Shown: one piece after another, positions 35,174 through 47,703 of the stretch
Position numbering within the stretch: position 1 is the first letter of the stretch
Layout: each line of letters starts with the position of its first letter
Assembly: GCF_030272615.1 (NCBI RefSeq)
Contig: NC_081407.1
Coordinates: forward strand, 379,090,179 to 379,154,178
Direction of reading: 5' to 3'
DNA: 64,000 nt
Source of the DNA: Cryptomeria japonica
Lineage: Eukaryota > Streptophyta > Pinopsida > Cupressales > Cupressaceae
Position numbers and translations under genes: made by a program
Notes under the pieces: generated by a model
Databases searched by the model: none
Told to the model about the DNA's origin: nothing
The model's input: the letters and a program-made list of their open reading frames with translations, nothing else

Positions 35174-36670
35174 CTAGAAAACTCCATCAGAAAATCGAAT
35201 AGAAGGCAACCCTGAAACCATGTCTTGTTTACTGAGTTGTTGCAAGTAACGATAGTTCAAGTGGCCAAATCGTTGATGCCACAAACAACTAATCTCATCT
35301 GCATGAGTGAGTAAAACTGTCGAAGGAGAGTCAGGAACAAAGTGAGAAAACTGATATAATCTAGATTGATGATATACTTTTCCCATAACAATAGTAGACC
35401 CATTATGCATTTCACTGATTATCACTATATCTAGCGTGAACTCAACTCGCTTGCTAGAACCAGTGTGAGTGATCTGATAAACAGATAGGAGATTAGTTGA
35501 TAAAGATGGAACACAAAAGACATCCTTAAATGTTCCTTCACCCACATCAACAGACCCTCTCCCATGCACTTCAACAGGAGTGTCATCACCGATTAGTATG
35601 GAAGGCATAGAACATGGCTCTAAAGAGGTGAAATCATCTTTTGAAGAAGCCATGTGGTGTGAAGCACCTGAGTCAATTATCCAAGAATTGGGTTGTGAAG
35701 CAACAACAACTAGGGCCTTACCCTTTCCTTTCCCTTTACTCTTATCTGTATCCTTAGAAGATCCTTTTGATGAACTTTGTTTGACTGAATCAGGCACCTT
35801 GATATTATTCTTTTCAAGAAGATTTGAAAGGTGATCAATTTGTTTCTTTAAACACTTATGTTCATCATGACCAGGCCTCTTACAATAAGAACACTTGACT
35901 TTCTCCTTCTTAGGTTGTTCACCTCTTGATGAAGAGGTCTGATTATCTGCTTTTGAAGTAGCAGATTTCTGATCTTTTTTCTTCTCTCTTTGGTTCTTTT
36001 GTTTCTTATCTTGCTTACTAGACCCTTTTTGTTCTTTTGTGCCTTGATTTACAACTAAGGCATGTGACTTAGAGGGTTTTATTGTACCCATTTGAACTAA
36101 TTTGTCTTGCTCCCTAGTGAGTTCTGTAGCAAATTCATCCAGAGAAGGCATTTTGAATGTGGTACCTAGGGCACATTTTGTAGCATAGAATGTAGAAACA
36201 AACACTGAATAGTTAGGACCAAGCTTAGAAATAATACTCAAGATTAGTTGCTTGTCATCTTTCTTAATTCCACACTATTCCAACTGCAATCTTACAGACT
36301 TAAGTTTAGTGAAGAAGTCTTGTATAGTATCAAAATTGGTTGGATTCAACCCTAGGAGTTCATTCTCTAACTGATGACCTCTTAGCTCATCCTGCTTACC
36401 AAAGAGGTTTTCCAAAGTGGTCCACACTGCATTTGGTGTAGAAGCAGATTCAATGTGAAAAAGAAGGTCTGGAGAGACTGACATACATAGAGTACCAAAA
36501 GCTTCATCACATTTATTAAACCATTTAATCTTTTCTACAACATCTTGAGGTTCACTTTCACATCCCATAGTAACACGATGATATCCATGTCTTTTCAGAT
36601 ATATTATCATCTTAGATTTCCATTCAAAGTAATTATATGGTGTTAAAAGTGGAACTATAGATGCATCCAT
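35174..36670 (-). pseudogene. gag: Element B gag and protease (one internal stop)
   Basis: Starts MDASIVPLLTPYNYFEWKSK (ATG ending at 36670), a Copia gag N-terminus. A stop at about 36275 interrupts it before IKKDDKQL, and translation in the same sense resumes with SIISKLGPNYSVFVSTF. A Lys-rich linker leads to the CCHC knuckle CSYCKRPGHDEHKC (about 35860-35900) and the protease active site SWIIDSGASHHM. The pre-integrase zinc region follows (LWHQRFGHLNYRYLQQL). Protease motif intact. Confidence 0.9.
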
Positions 36671-37655
36671 GATAGTAGAAAAGAATATTGCAAAGAATCA
36701 GGAAAAAAGCAAGAAAGAAGGCACAAGAGACACCCCCCCTTTTCACTAGTCTCAGAAATCACCCCCCCCCAAATATTACAAGGTTGGCACTTTATAATTA
36801 GTGCATTTACAAGGATTTTTATCAGATTACAATGCTTTAAGAAACCAATAGAGATTTAAAATATAAATAATTTGAGACAAGATCTAAAACAAATCAGCCT
36901 TATAACTGCTTAATTTATCTCAATACCTTTCCAACAACTATTAGTTTTTGAAAAACAGAGTTGTGAGGAGAAAGATATGACCAGTTGAAGAGAAAAAGAA
37001 GTAGCTGATACAACCTTTAATATCTAATAGAAAAAGGCAAAAAAATTCAATTAGACTTACAATAATGGAGAGTGCTCATTTACAGCTTTCCGTCAAGTAT
37101 TTGTTTGCAAAAATCTGACACCCGAGGCAAAAGTAGTGCAACTTTTAAGAAATGTTGCTAAATTTCCCTGATAGAAAAATGGATTAGGCCCTATTCAAGC
37201 TCAATTTCTGCAAAATTTATTTATTTTCTGATGCTGGGAAGAAAACCCAGAAATAATTTTTTGTGAAAGTGAACATAAGTTGGAATACTAAAGCCGAAAT
37301 GAAAACTGCTCTAGTAAAAAAAAATTTACTCTGATTTTTTACTGTGTCCTCCAAACTCTAATTTTGGTGAAGTAAAAGTCACTTTTGACTTTGTCAAGCC
37401 TTATGGACACTCTGAAAATTCTTATTAAGCTTCCAATATTACCACAAAGCTACAATCACCCAGATCTTACAAGGACACATACATGTAAACCAGATTTAAC
37501 TAGAAGCTATTTTCCTTTAAACCGTTCTGATTCTCAAGATCACATGCGAATGCAAGAGAAGAGCATACTTAGTTTTTAAGGAAAATATTAGCTATATAAA
37601 AGTCTCAAATCCCTCAAATAAATTAAGAAAAACAATGAGTTATACTAGACAATAA

Positions 37656-37667
37656 GCTCTGATACCA
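37656..37667 (-). other. Element B primer-binding site
   Basis: Minus strand TGGTATCAGAGC, the standard plant initiator Met-tRNA complement, directly against the 5' LTR. Confidence 0.92.
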
Positions 37668-38309
37668 TGTGAGATTCTGCGAGAAGCGAGAACTGAGCCA
37701 AGATCTAGTGTTGGTCATAGATCACATGCAACTCCTCACGTAACAGATGATCAAAGATCAAAATAGATGAATGAAGATAATTTTGATATGAGAGAGAAAT
37801 AGAGACAAAGAAGAGAATTTGGAGAAGACTCTCACCAAGCTATCACTTCACCTGCTTGACTAGTGAAGGTGAGAGTATAGTGCTTATTATATAGAAAAAT
37901 ATAAACATATACATCCAAGGAGTGCATTAACTCCTATTCCTCATAAAAAGTGGGAGGTTTTACCTTCTTGGCAAATGCAAAAATATGTGGCATAACCTCC
38001 TTACATGAAGACAAAAAAGGAGTTGAGAAAGTTGGCACATAAGGCCAAAAGAGGGTGTGAAACCCAACTACCCCATAACCCACTTAGGAAATGACAAAAT
38101 AGTGGTTATGAGAGGTGGCACAACAAGCCAAAAGAGGGTGTGTAACTCAACTACACATGTGAGATGGAGAGTTACACATGTAGCTGAAGTATTTCGCCAC
38201 GTGTCCTCATATAAACCGCTCCTATTAACCTAAGCAAGCTTAAATAATATGTGTGTAGGAAAAAATAAATATCTCCTAACATAAGGAAAATAAAAAACCT
38301 ACACTAACA
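37668..38309 (-). repeat. Element B 5' LTR
   Basis: 642-bp LTR, upstream end of the minus-strand element, followed by the ATATA duplication. Confidence 0.93.
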
Positions 38310-38461
38310 ATATATGTAATATGATTCTATTTAGGACAACCGATATCAACCATGGGAAAGAACAAGCGAGGAACAATGGAGCAATGAGGGGTTGAAAATG
38401 AAAGACAAAGGTAGCATTTGAAGAAATTGCATGACATAAGAACAATGGGAGAAAAAGGTAC

Positions 38462-40097
38462 ATGTCATCCTCAACATCTCAATTCGATTTACCAAATGAA
38501 CATAATGCACCTAATGCAATTGAAGAAGAGACATTTGATTTACCGTATGAACCTAATTCAATTGAAGAAGATACCGCATTGAATAATCAATTAAATGATG
38601 AACATACACCTTCTTTATTTGATTAATTGAATGTACATAATGCACCGATGTTAACACCTCCTAGAATCATTTGTAAGAAACCAAAGTATCTAATTGACAT
38701 TGATGAGAATATATTGAAGCCAATGCCCAATAAAATGAATGAACGAAGTTGTAGGAGAATGGTTAAAAGAATATGGCAAAACTATTTTGAAAACTTAAAT
38801 CAAACTGCAAGATGTCAATTAATTGTTCAAAGGATTAAAAATTTGAATTTTAGAGAGGCAATGAAAATTATAGTCCTAAGATCATCTAAAATTAACAATG
38901 AAAGAACTATTGCGAGAAATCTATTTGATGAATATCAAGCTATTGGATCAAAATCACGTACTAAAGATTCTAATGCTACTCGACGTGTCATTAAATCAAC
39001 CATAATGAGCAAGAAAATAAAAAAAGGTCATTTGATAAGCAAAACAAGTAAGTCATTAAATGTTAGTAGAACAACATTAAGTAAAGCATTAAAGAGGCAG
39101 GAAAAAATAGAGGAACCTAACAATAATTCTCTTTGGGCATTCTCAAGTAGACTACCATGCAAAGACAAGGTTGTTGTTGATGCACTAAGAACATTAATTG
39201 AAATTTTTTGGCATGACAACACAAGAGTTTCGCCCAACCAAAGAGATGTTGTTAGAAGGCGAATTGGGTCCACAAATCATGAGCCACATGCCAAAAACTA
39301 TTTGGATATGACTCAAACTAAATTTTATGAAAGATTCCTTCAAAAGTGTCCTCAAATAAGAATTTCTCAAAGATTTTTTGAAATGGCAAAACCTTTTTAT
39401 ATTAAGATTAATCATGTATGCACCACGTGTTGTTGTAGGATGCATATTGAATTTTCCATGCACTATGATATTTTTCATCATATTTTTTCTACTTTGCACA
39501 CTAACGATGTTTTGCAGGAATGCAATATACAAGCACCTCCTAAGTCGATAAGAGAATTTATTTCAAGTGTGCTATGTAATAGACATGACGGTTGCATTTA
39601 TTATAAGATGCCTTGTTTGGAAGGTTCTTGTTCTATATGTGGTGGTTTGCAACGTTTACCAAGATGTGTACATTTGGAGAGCACACATGAAATTGGTACG
39701 AAACTAGTTTCTTTCAAAAAATACAAGATAGTCACATATGGAGTTAAAAATGGAAAAGATTTGAAGAGATGTGAGCTAGTGAAAAATGATATATGTGTAG
39801 CTGAATTTATGAAAATGTTTCAAGAGAAACTAGTTTATGAGTACATAATTCATACACATAGAGATCGATGGTTAGATGAGCAATTCAAGTTATGTAAGGC
39901 CACATTTCCTCTTGGCACCCTTGTCTCTATTGTTGATTTCGCTGAAAATTATACACTACAACCTCAAAATGAAGTGCAATCTATGTATTATCACTCTACA
40001 CAAGTTTCTATTTTCGTACACATGCATGGAAATGATAGCACAGAGGAGGATAGAAATGTTGTAAGAGAGTATCACTTCTACATAAGTGATGATCGTA
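38462..40097 (+). pseudogene. Transposase-like gene 1, N-terminal part
   Basis: I take the ATG at 38462 (MSSSTSQFDLPNEHNAPN) as start because it is in frame with the long segment; another ATG at 38352 is out of frame. A short acidic duplicated region is followed by a stop at 38624-38626, then 490 uninterrupted residues to the Copia C junction. Seen in the 520-residue frame: a basic region, a helix-turn-helix-like stretch (ISKTSKSLNVSRTTLSKAL, about 137-157), a Cys cluster (CTTCCC at 265) and a second (C-S-I-C-G-G near 335-340), then VDFAENYTLQPQNEVQS at 436. The Asp/Glu-rich DFAEN block followed by an acidic SD block resembles DDE transposases of uncharacterised eukaryotic families. Residues after HFYISDDR in the raw frame belong to the Copia C LTR. 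Superfamily unknown to me; Sola is one to test. Confidence 0.7.
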
Positions 40098-41592
40098 TGT
40101 TAAGCTCTGATACTAAATGTAAAGAACTAATGCCAATAGCTAACAAGATGAGAGGGGGGGGTGAATCATATAAACTTAATCTCCCATAAAATCAACAAAT
40201 TCAACCTCGGTAACATAAACTTCAGCAATATAACCAAAAACTGCTAAACATGCAAACTCATAAACACATAATCATCATAACATATATAACACCAGATTTA
40301 ACGTGGAAACCCAAATAGGAAAAAACCACTGTGGGATTTTGGACTCACTAAGAAATATACTCTTCTAGAGTATGCTCGGTTAAAAGAAAATCTTTTTAAA
40401 GATTACAAACACATTGTTAGATGTGACCCGGTTAAGGGATTTCCCTCTGATCAGTTAGGATCTTCACTTTGTTAGAAGTGACCTTGTTAAAGGATTTCAA
40501 ACACTCATTTAGAATGTCACCCTGCTAGAGGGTTTACAAATAAGACTGTTAGGTCCACTTGATTAAGAGATTTTCTGTCACTTACAAAATAACAATAATA
40601 AATATATATCTGCAGCTTCACATCTAAAATGCTAAAGCAGATTCTTATTTGCTCAAAACAATCCTGTCATAGGACTTATCTTGTCCCTCTACTGGGCTCC
40701 TTACTCTATTATTCAAACAGGTCTTCAAGTTTCTATGCTCGGTAATCACTATGTAGCATCCCTGTGCTTACACTTGCCCGCGTACATTGTTTATCAACAA
40801 TTTCTTATTTATAAACAATTTGCTAACCACTGAATCTCCTTGATCACATTTCCCATGATCAATCTTAGCCATCAGATCTTCAATCTTGACTAGGTTCAAT
40901 GTGTCCTTCGATTTGAAAACATTTTACCTTGCCTAGGGACTTGCATTCCTTTCTTGAAACTTGCACAAGGTTATTGCAGTTCAATCTACATTGTAGATCT
41001 TCCTGCCGATCTTCCATTGCCATAGATCCTTAACAAACTTCATGCACGGCATACCAATCATTTATATATCTCCAGCTAATCATTGTCCTTCATTAAATAA
41101 TGATTTTATCCATCCAATGCAATCTATCATAACTTTGTTTCAATTCAATAAATACTAAACTTTACTTGGTATACATTATGCCTTCATTAACCGATATCGA
41201 TAACCTTAGGGTTTACCGATTAGGTTCCTTAGGGTTTACCAACTAGGTTCTTTACTTAGTAACATAGTATAGTTTTAACCTTACAATCAACAACATTTGT
41301 AGGATATCAAAACAATCTAAACATCATGATCTCATCATTGTCTAACTCGATAACAGTTGCCCATTGAATAACTTATTTCTCCCCTTTCTTATCACATTCT
41401 TTCTGTGTCTTTTACCGACCACTTAATTCTCTTCGAATCAATCTTCTCAAGATATGGCAACATCATAATGAATCAGAAAATCAATTTCTTGACATCAATG
41501 ATAAATAATGTTATAAAGATAGTTATCATCCCTTTTCTGTTATATCAAATAATCTTCAACAACCTTCTCAATATCCTTAATGAATATCAACA
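40098..41592 (-). repeat. Element C 3' LTR
   Basis: 1495-bp terminal repeat. It contains several copies of a short unit ending GGTTAAGGGATTT or similar (40430-40570), also seen in the other LTR. Confidence 0.9.
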
Positions 41593-41602
41593 ATCTCCTT
41601 CT
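41593..41602 (-). other. Element C likely polypurine tract
   Basis: Minus strand AGAAGGAGAT, purine-rich and next to the 3' LTR. Less G-rich than in the other elements. Confidence 0.55.
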
Positions 41603-42056
41603 ATTGAAAATGCCATCAATCTCCCCCTTTGGCATTGATGGCAAAACCAACTTTTAAATGGTAATACCAACAAGATATTCAAATTGATTCGGATTCAGAT
41701 TGCTGTTAGACTTCTCCTGTTATCTTTGAGCTATTTAAATCTCCCGAAGTCTTCTTTCTTTTGTATTCTTCTCCCCCTGTCATTAGTCTTCTGTTATCTT
41801 CTTCATTTAGGATTTTACCATTTAGTCTTCTCCCCCTTTGACAACAATGCCAAAAAGTAAAAGAAGTAAATCAAGATTTCTTCCTCTGTGAAGTGATTTG
41901 CCTTGCTGTGTCTCATCTCCATCTTAGTCAGAGCAACTTGTCTCTATTTACTATTCCCTACACACCTTTAGAAAACCTTCTAAAGTGCGTAAATCAGCAT
42001 CAATCCACACCTAATATTCTATAGATTCATCGAATTGATGCTTTCACCAAACTCTG

Positions 42057-44929
42057 TCAATGAGTATAAGATAGGGGTAGGACCCCTAACTTGCTTCTGA
42101 GATACTCAAAAGTGTCCCCTGGTAGTGGCTTTGTGAAGATGTCTGCTAATTGCTTCTTTGAATTGATATATTCCAGCACAACTTTCTTCTCTTGAACTTC
42201 TTCTCTGAGATAATGATAATTTATAGATATATGCTTTGTCTTAGAGTGCATTACCAAATTCTTTGAAATGTTAATGGCACTAGTATTATCACAGAATATA
42301 GTTACTAGCTCGGTAAATTTCTCATTTATACCTTCCAACAGTTGTTTGATCCATGCTATATTTGTGCAATTCAATGTTGTAGCAACATATTCAACTTCTA
42401 CTGTTGACTGTGAAATACATCCTTGTTTCTTACTAAGCCAACTCACTAGTCTTTCTCCTAAAAAGAAAGCTCCACCACTTGTGTTTTTCCTGTCATCTAT
42501 GTTGCCTGCCCAATCAGCATCAGTATAAACTTTTAAATTAAAATTATGTCTCTTTTCATATACTAAGCCATAATCTTCAATGCCTCTCAGGTATCCAAAA
42601 ATTCTCTTGATTGTTGTCATATGGGTTTTCTTGGGATCTATAGAAAATCTTGCAACAATACCTACTACATGTGTTATATTCGGTCTACTATGCACAACAT
42701 ATTGCAACTTTCCAATCATAGATTGGTAAAGTGTCTCATCAACAGATGCAGATTCATCATTCTTTGATAGTTTATAGTTAGTAGTCATAGGAGTACTTAC
42801 TGGTTTAGAATCCTCCATTCCAAATTTCTTCAAGATTTCCTTTATGTACTTGGATTGAGTAATGAAAATCTCATCTTTCATTTGCAGTATATGTAAACCT
42901 ATAAAATACTTTATTTCACCGATTAATGACATCTCAAATTCTTTGCACATTTCATTTCCAAAGTTCTTGCATAAGGAGGCATTACCACAAAAAATAATAT
43001 CATCAACAAATATGGTTGAGATCAGTATTCCATTGTTCTCATCATTCTTCATGTACATATTATTGTTTTCACTTGTCCTTATAAAACCAATCTTGATTAA
43101 GTAAGAGTGCATTCTCTCATACCATGCTCTAGGTGCTTGTTTCAGACCATATAAATCTTTGTTTAGTTTACATACCTGATCTTTACTCTTGTCTTCAACA
43201 AATCCTTCAGGTTGTTTAATGTAAACTTCTTCTTCTAGTATACCATTAAAAAATGTAGATTTAACATCCATTTGATATACCTTGAAATTTTTGAAAGCAA
43301 CATATGCCAACAATGTTCTTACTTTCTCAAGTCTAGCCACAGGTGCAAAAGTCTCACCATAATCTATTCCTTCTTCTTGAGCATAACCTTTGCAAACTAG
43401 TCTTGCTTTGTTCTGAATGACTTCACCTTTTTCATTCAGCTTGTTTATGAAAATCCATTTTGTACCGATTACATTTATGTCCTTCGGTCTTGGGATCAGT
43501 GTCCATGTGTCATTCTTCTTGATTTGATCAATCTCTTCTATCATAGCATTTACCCAATCTTCACTGTTAAATGCTTCTTTTACTATTCTCGGTTCAAATT
43601 CAAATATCAGACATGTGATATGTCTCAGTTTGTTCCTTGTCATTAGTGGATCATCCTTATCTCCTATAATTTGACTTGATACATGATGTCTTCTAACATA
43701 TTTGGCTAATATAGGCTCGGTAGGTTCTGTATGATCTTCTTCATCACTCGGTAACTGGACATTATCTTCATTTTCTTCAACAGCTTTCTCGATAGGACTT
43801 TTTGGTTGAACATAAACAAATTCTTCATAATCTTTTGGTTCTTTGGAATTTCCTTTATCATTTCTTTCTGCAAATTCATCAATTTTCACATTTGCACTTT
43901 CTACTATTTTGTTAGATGATTTGATCAGACATTTAAATGTTTTACTTCTAGAAGAATAACCAAGAAATGTTCCTTCTTCACTTTTCTGATCAAACTTTCC
44001 ATTTATGTCATCTTTGTGAACATAGCATCTACTTCCAAAGATTTTAAAATAACTTACATTAGGTTTCTTATCATACCAGATCTCATATGGTGTCTTCATA
44101 GTTCCTTTCTTCAGTTGAACTTGGTTCAGGGTATAAACTGCAGTGCTGATTGCTTCTCTCCAAAATGTTTGAGGTACCCTCTTTTCTATCATCAAGGTTA
44201 TGGCACAATCCACAATTGATCTATTTCTTCTCTTGGCTATCCCATTTTGCTGAGGTGTTCTCGATGCAGATACTTGCCTTTTTATACCATGATCATTGTA
44301 GAATAAGTTAAATTCATCAGAAGTGAACTCTCCTCCTCTATGAGATCTAAGACATTTTAGTTGTCTTCCTGTTTCATCTTTAACTCTTTCCTTGTACCAT
44401 TTAAACATTTGAAAAGGTTATGATTTTTCTTTTAAAAACATAACTGACATCATCCTTGAGTAATCATCCACAAATAATATGAAATACTTATCACCATAAT
44501 AACTTTGAACTTTCATAGGACCACTAAGATCAGTATGTACTAGATCTAAAATTCCTTTAGAAGTGTAGGACTTACTTGTAAAGCTTGATCTTGTCATCTT
44601 ACCCATCTGGCATCCTCGACATAAGCATTCTCAGGTTTTTCCAGACTCAATTGACCTCTTACTTGGTGCTTCTTGCTTATTTTGATCAGATTATTAAAAT
44701 TTACATGACAAAATATTTTATGCCATAACCAGGTATCATCTATCTTTGCATAAAGACACTTGTTTTGAGTTGAGTCAAGATGAAATGTATTACCTTTTGT
44801 TTGTGTCTCGGTAGCAGCTAACTTTCCATGCTTGTCATGAACTTTGACAATTCCTTTCTAGAATTCTATTTGATATACTATATTGTTTAGTTGTGCTACA
44901 CTCAACAAATTGTATTTCAAACCTTCAAC
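42057..44929 (-). pseudogene. pol: Element C integrase, RT and RNase H: long open frame but dead integrase
   Basis: 42057-44408 is an uninterrupted 783-residue frame. It holds the end of integrase, then RT ([42 protein letters not shown], catalytic FVDD), RNase H (YTDADWAGNIDDRKNTSG) and the tail QLADIFTKPL. The upstream piece 44418-44606 carries the Cys motif (minus strand, about 44590-44625) and HTDLSGPM with the first catalytic Asp. The other two integrase acids are changed: SHRGGEF where relatives have SD.GGE, and GIAKRRN where they have ER/ERKN. Stops fall near 44409 and upstream of 44900. RT looks chemically plausible, but integration by its own enzyme does not. Confidence 0.9.
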
Positions 44930-46243
44930 CTAGTACACATCATCACATTTAGCATTGTCAAGAAGTGTTATAGATCCTTTACCTTTCACCGGACATGGTG
45001 CATCATTACTAAATCTTACATAGCCTCTATCATAGTCTTCCAATTTAACAAACTTGTGTTTATCACCTGTCATGTGATGTGAGCATCCACTGTCTATGAT
45101 CCAAGAATCATTATTATTTATGTGAGATATTAGGGCTTTTTCTTCATACCTTTCTTCATCTGATCCATCTTTAATAGCCACATAAACAACTTCCTTAGTA
45201 TTAGTTTCATTAGATTTATCATCGTTGGATTCCTCATCAGCTACTAGGCATGTCTTTCTGTCTCTCCTTCTGAAGTCTCAGTGTCCTCTGTATTGGTTGT
45301 CTTTCTTCCTGTTATCTTGGTATTCTCTCTTTCCACTAGATTCTTTTTCAGGACAGTTAGAAGCCATATGTCCTATTTTATCACAATTGAAACATTTTAA
45401 AGGTAGCTTTCCTTTATACTTACCTTTTCCTCTCGGTAACCTTCTAGCTAATAATGCTTCAAACTCTTCTTGCTTCTTGATTTCCTCATACAGTTTGTGC
45501 ACTTCTTCCATGTTCTTGTGAAATCTTTCACTTGCTCCATTGTGATTCCCTTCAGAGTACTTACTCATTCTATCATTGTAATCATTAGATTCACCAATAT
45601 GAAAAGAACTGAATGCAGATTCTACTTTATTTACCGAAGACCCATTGTTATCAAAATTACTTAACTCAAATGCATGTAGCTTACCAATAGTAGCATCCAA
45701 AGAAACTGGCATGTTAGGTACAGACCTCAATTCATTGATTGCAGAGACTCAAATGGCATAAGTAGATAGAAGAGTTCTCAACAACTTTCTTGTTATATCC
45801 TTTTCTTCAATAGTTCCTTCTGCTCCTTTAATTTGATTGACAGTCTCTTTTAACCTTGTACTGTATTGGGTTATGTTCTCACCTTCATTCATTCTCATGG
45901 ATTCAAGTTGTCCTCTTAGACTATCTACTTTTGATCTTTGAACATGTTCATCACCGCCATACACAGATATAAGCTTAGTCAAGATTGCTTTTGCATCATT
46001 GCAGCCTTCTAGATCATTAAACTCTGAGTCGGTCAATGCTAATGTTATTTCAGTCATAGTTTGAATATGTTCTTGCTTTGCCTTTATCTCTTGCAAGGTC
46101 ATTGGGTTGGTGCTTGGTGGTATGTAATCATTCTCCAAATAATATGTTACATAATCTCCAATTCCTAATAAATGCAGCTTCATCCTTTTCTTCCATGTGG
46201 AGAAACTTGACTTGTTCAGCTTTGGTGCAGCTCTTTTATACAT
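44930..46243 (-). pseudogene. gag: Element C gag and protease (broken)
   Basis: Gag starts near MYKRAAPKLNKSSFSTWKKR (frame 45749-46243) and continues after a stop at about 45749 in 45278-45730, which has the knuckle CFNCDKIGHMASNC and a Lys/Arg tail. The protease active site is in 44930-45181 (SWIIDSGCSHHMTGD), after a further break. Motifs of both domains are intact and the gene is broken only by stops and frame changes. Confidence 0.85.
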
Positions 46244-46293
46244 CTTCGGATCTTTGCCTCAAGTACCTTTAAACTTTTCTTCTGGAGTCCAAA

Positions 46294-46305
46294 GCTTTGA
46301 TACCA
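46294..46305 (-). other. Element C primer-binding site
   Basis: Minus strand TGGTATCAAAGC, one base from the usual initiator Met-tRNA complement, 2 nt from the 5' LTR. Confidence 0.85.
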
Positions 46306-46307
46306 AT

Positions 46308-47698
46308 TGTTAAGTTTTGATACTAAATGTAAATAACTGATGCTAATAGCTAACAAGATGAGAGGGGGTGGGTGAATCATATAAACTTAATCTCCCATAA
46401 AATCAACAAATTCAACCTCGGTAACATAAACTTCAGCAATATAACCAAAAACTGCTAAACATGCAAACTCATAAAAACATAATCATCATAACATATATAA
46501 CACTAGATTTAATGTGGAAACCCAAATAGGGAAAAACCACTGTGGGATTTCGGACCCACTAAGAAATATACTCTTCTAGAGTATGCTCGGTTAAAAGCAA
46601 ATCCTTTTAAAGATTACAAATACGTTGCTAGATTTGACCCGGTTAAGGGATTTCCCTCAAATCTGTTAGGATCTTCACTTTGTTAGAAGTGACCTTGTTA
46701 AAGGATTTCAAACACTCATTTAGAATGTCACCTTGCTAGAGGGTTTACAAATAAGACTGTTAGGTCCACTCGGTTAAGAGATGTTTTATCACTTACAAAA
46801 TAATAGTAATAAATATATATCTGCAACTTCACATCTAAAATGCTAAAGCAGATTCTTATTTGCTCAAAACAATCCTGTCATAGGACTTATCTTGTCCCTC
46901 TATTGGGCTCCTTACTCTGTTATTCAAATAGGTCTTCAAGATTCTATGCTTGGTAATTAGTATGTAGCATCCCTGTGCTTGCGCTCGCCCGTGTACATTG
47001 TTTATGCTAACCGCTGAATCTCCTTGATCACATTTCCCATTATCAATCTTAGCCATCAGATCTTCAATCTTGACTAGGTTAAATGTATCCTTCGATCTGA
47101 AAACATTTTACCTTGCCTAGGGACTTGCATTCCTTTCTTGGAACTTGCACAAGGTTATTGTGGTTCAATCTGTGCTATAGATCTTCCTCCCGATATTTCA
47201 TTGCTATAGATCCTTAACAAACTTCATGCACAACATACAAATCATTTATACATCTCCAGCTAATCATTGTCTTTCATTAAATAATGCTTTTATCCATCCA
47301 ATGCGATTTGTCATAACTCGGTTGCAACTCAGTAAATACTAAACTTTACTCAGTAGACATTTCGCCTTCATTAACCGATATCGATAACCTTAGGGTTTAC
47401 CGACAAGGTTCTTTACTCAGTAACATAGTATAGTATTAACCTTACAATCTAACTTGGTAATAGTTGCCCATTGAATAAATTATTTCTCCCTTTTCTTATC
47501 ACATTCTTTCTTTGTCTTTTACTGACCACTTAATTCTCTTCAAATCAATCTTCTCAAGATATGGCAACATCATACTAAATTAGAAAATCAATTTCTTGAC
47601 ATTAGTGACAAAATAATGTTAAAGATAGTTATCATCCTTTTTAAGTTATATCAAATAATCTTCAACAACCTTCTCAATATCCTTAATGAATATCAACA
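46308..47698 (-). repeat. Element C 5' LTR
   Basis: 1391-bp LTR. Compared with the left copy it lacks several short segments (for example the parts matching 40800-40830 and 41285-41345). Confidence 0.9.
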
Positions 47699-47703
47699 TC
47701 ATA

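Larger units (their letters stand above)
31750..38309 (-). mobile_element. Copia LTR retrotransposon, element B, inserted in the DNA transposon
   Basis: LTRs of 642 bp (31750-32391 and 37668-38309) start TGTGAGATTCT and end CTAACA. The target duplication is ATATA (31745-31749, 38310-38314). An exact TGGTATCAGAGC primer site touches the 5' (right) LTR, and a G-rich purine tract abuts the 3' LTR. Domains run gag, protease, integrase, RT, RNase H on the minus strand. LTRs differ by about 3% by eye. Its coding region is close in type to element D (same gag and RT phrases). Several stops, mostly of the C-to-T kind, silence it. Confidence 0.95.
40098..47698 (-). mobile_element. Copia LTR retrotransposon, element C, inserted in gene 1
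   Basis: Long LTRs, 40098-41592 (1495 bp) and 46308-47698 (1391 bp), start TGTTAAG and end ATCAACA. The right one has internal deletions. The flanking 5 bp are TCGTA and TCATA, one change from a perfect duplication. The primer site TGGTATCAAAGC (one mismatch) lies 2 nt inside the 5' LTR. Gag and a 783-residue uninterrupted pol stretch are on the minus strand. LTRs are several percent different by eye. Direction is opposite to gene 1. Confidence 0.93.

Noticed and set aside
38352-38384. Upstream ATG as start of gene 1
   Set aside because: It is in a different frame from the long coding segment and stops after a few codons; 38462 is in frame.
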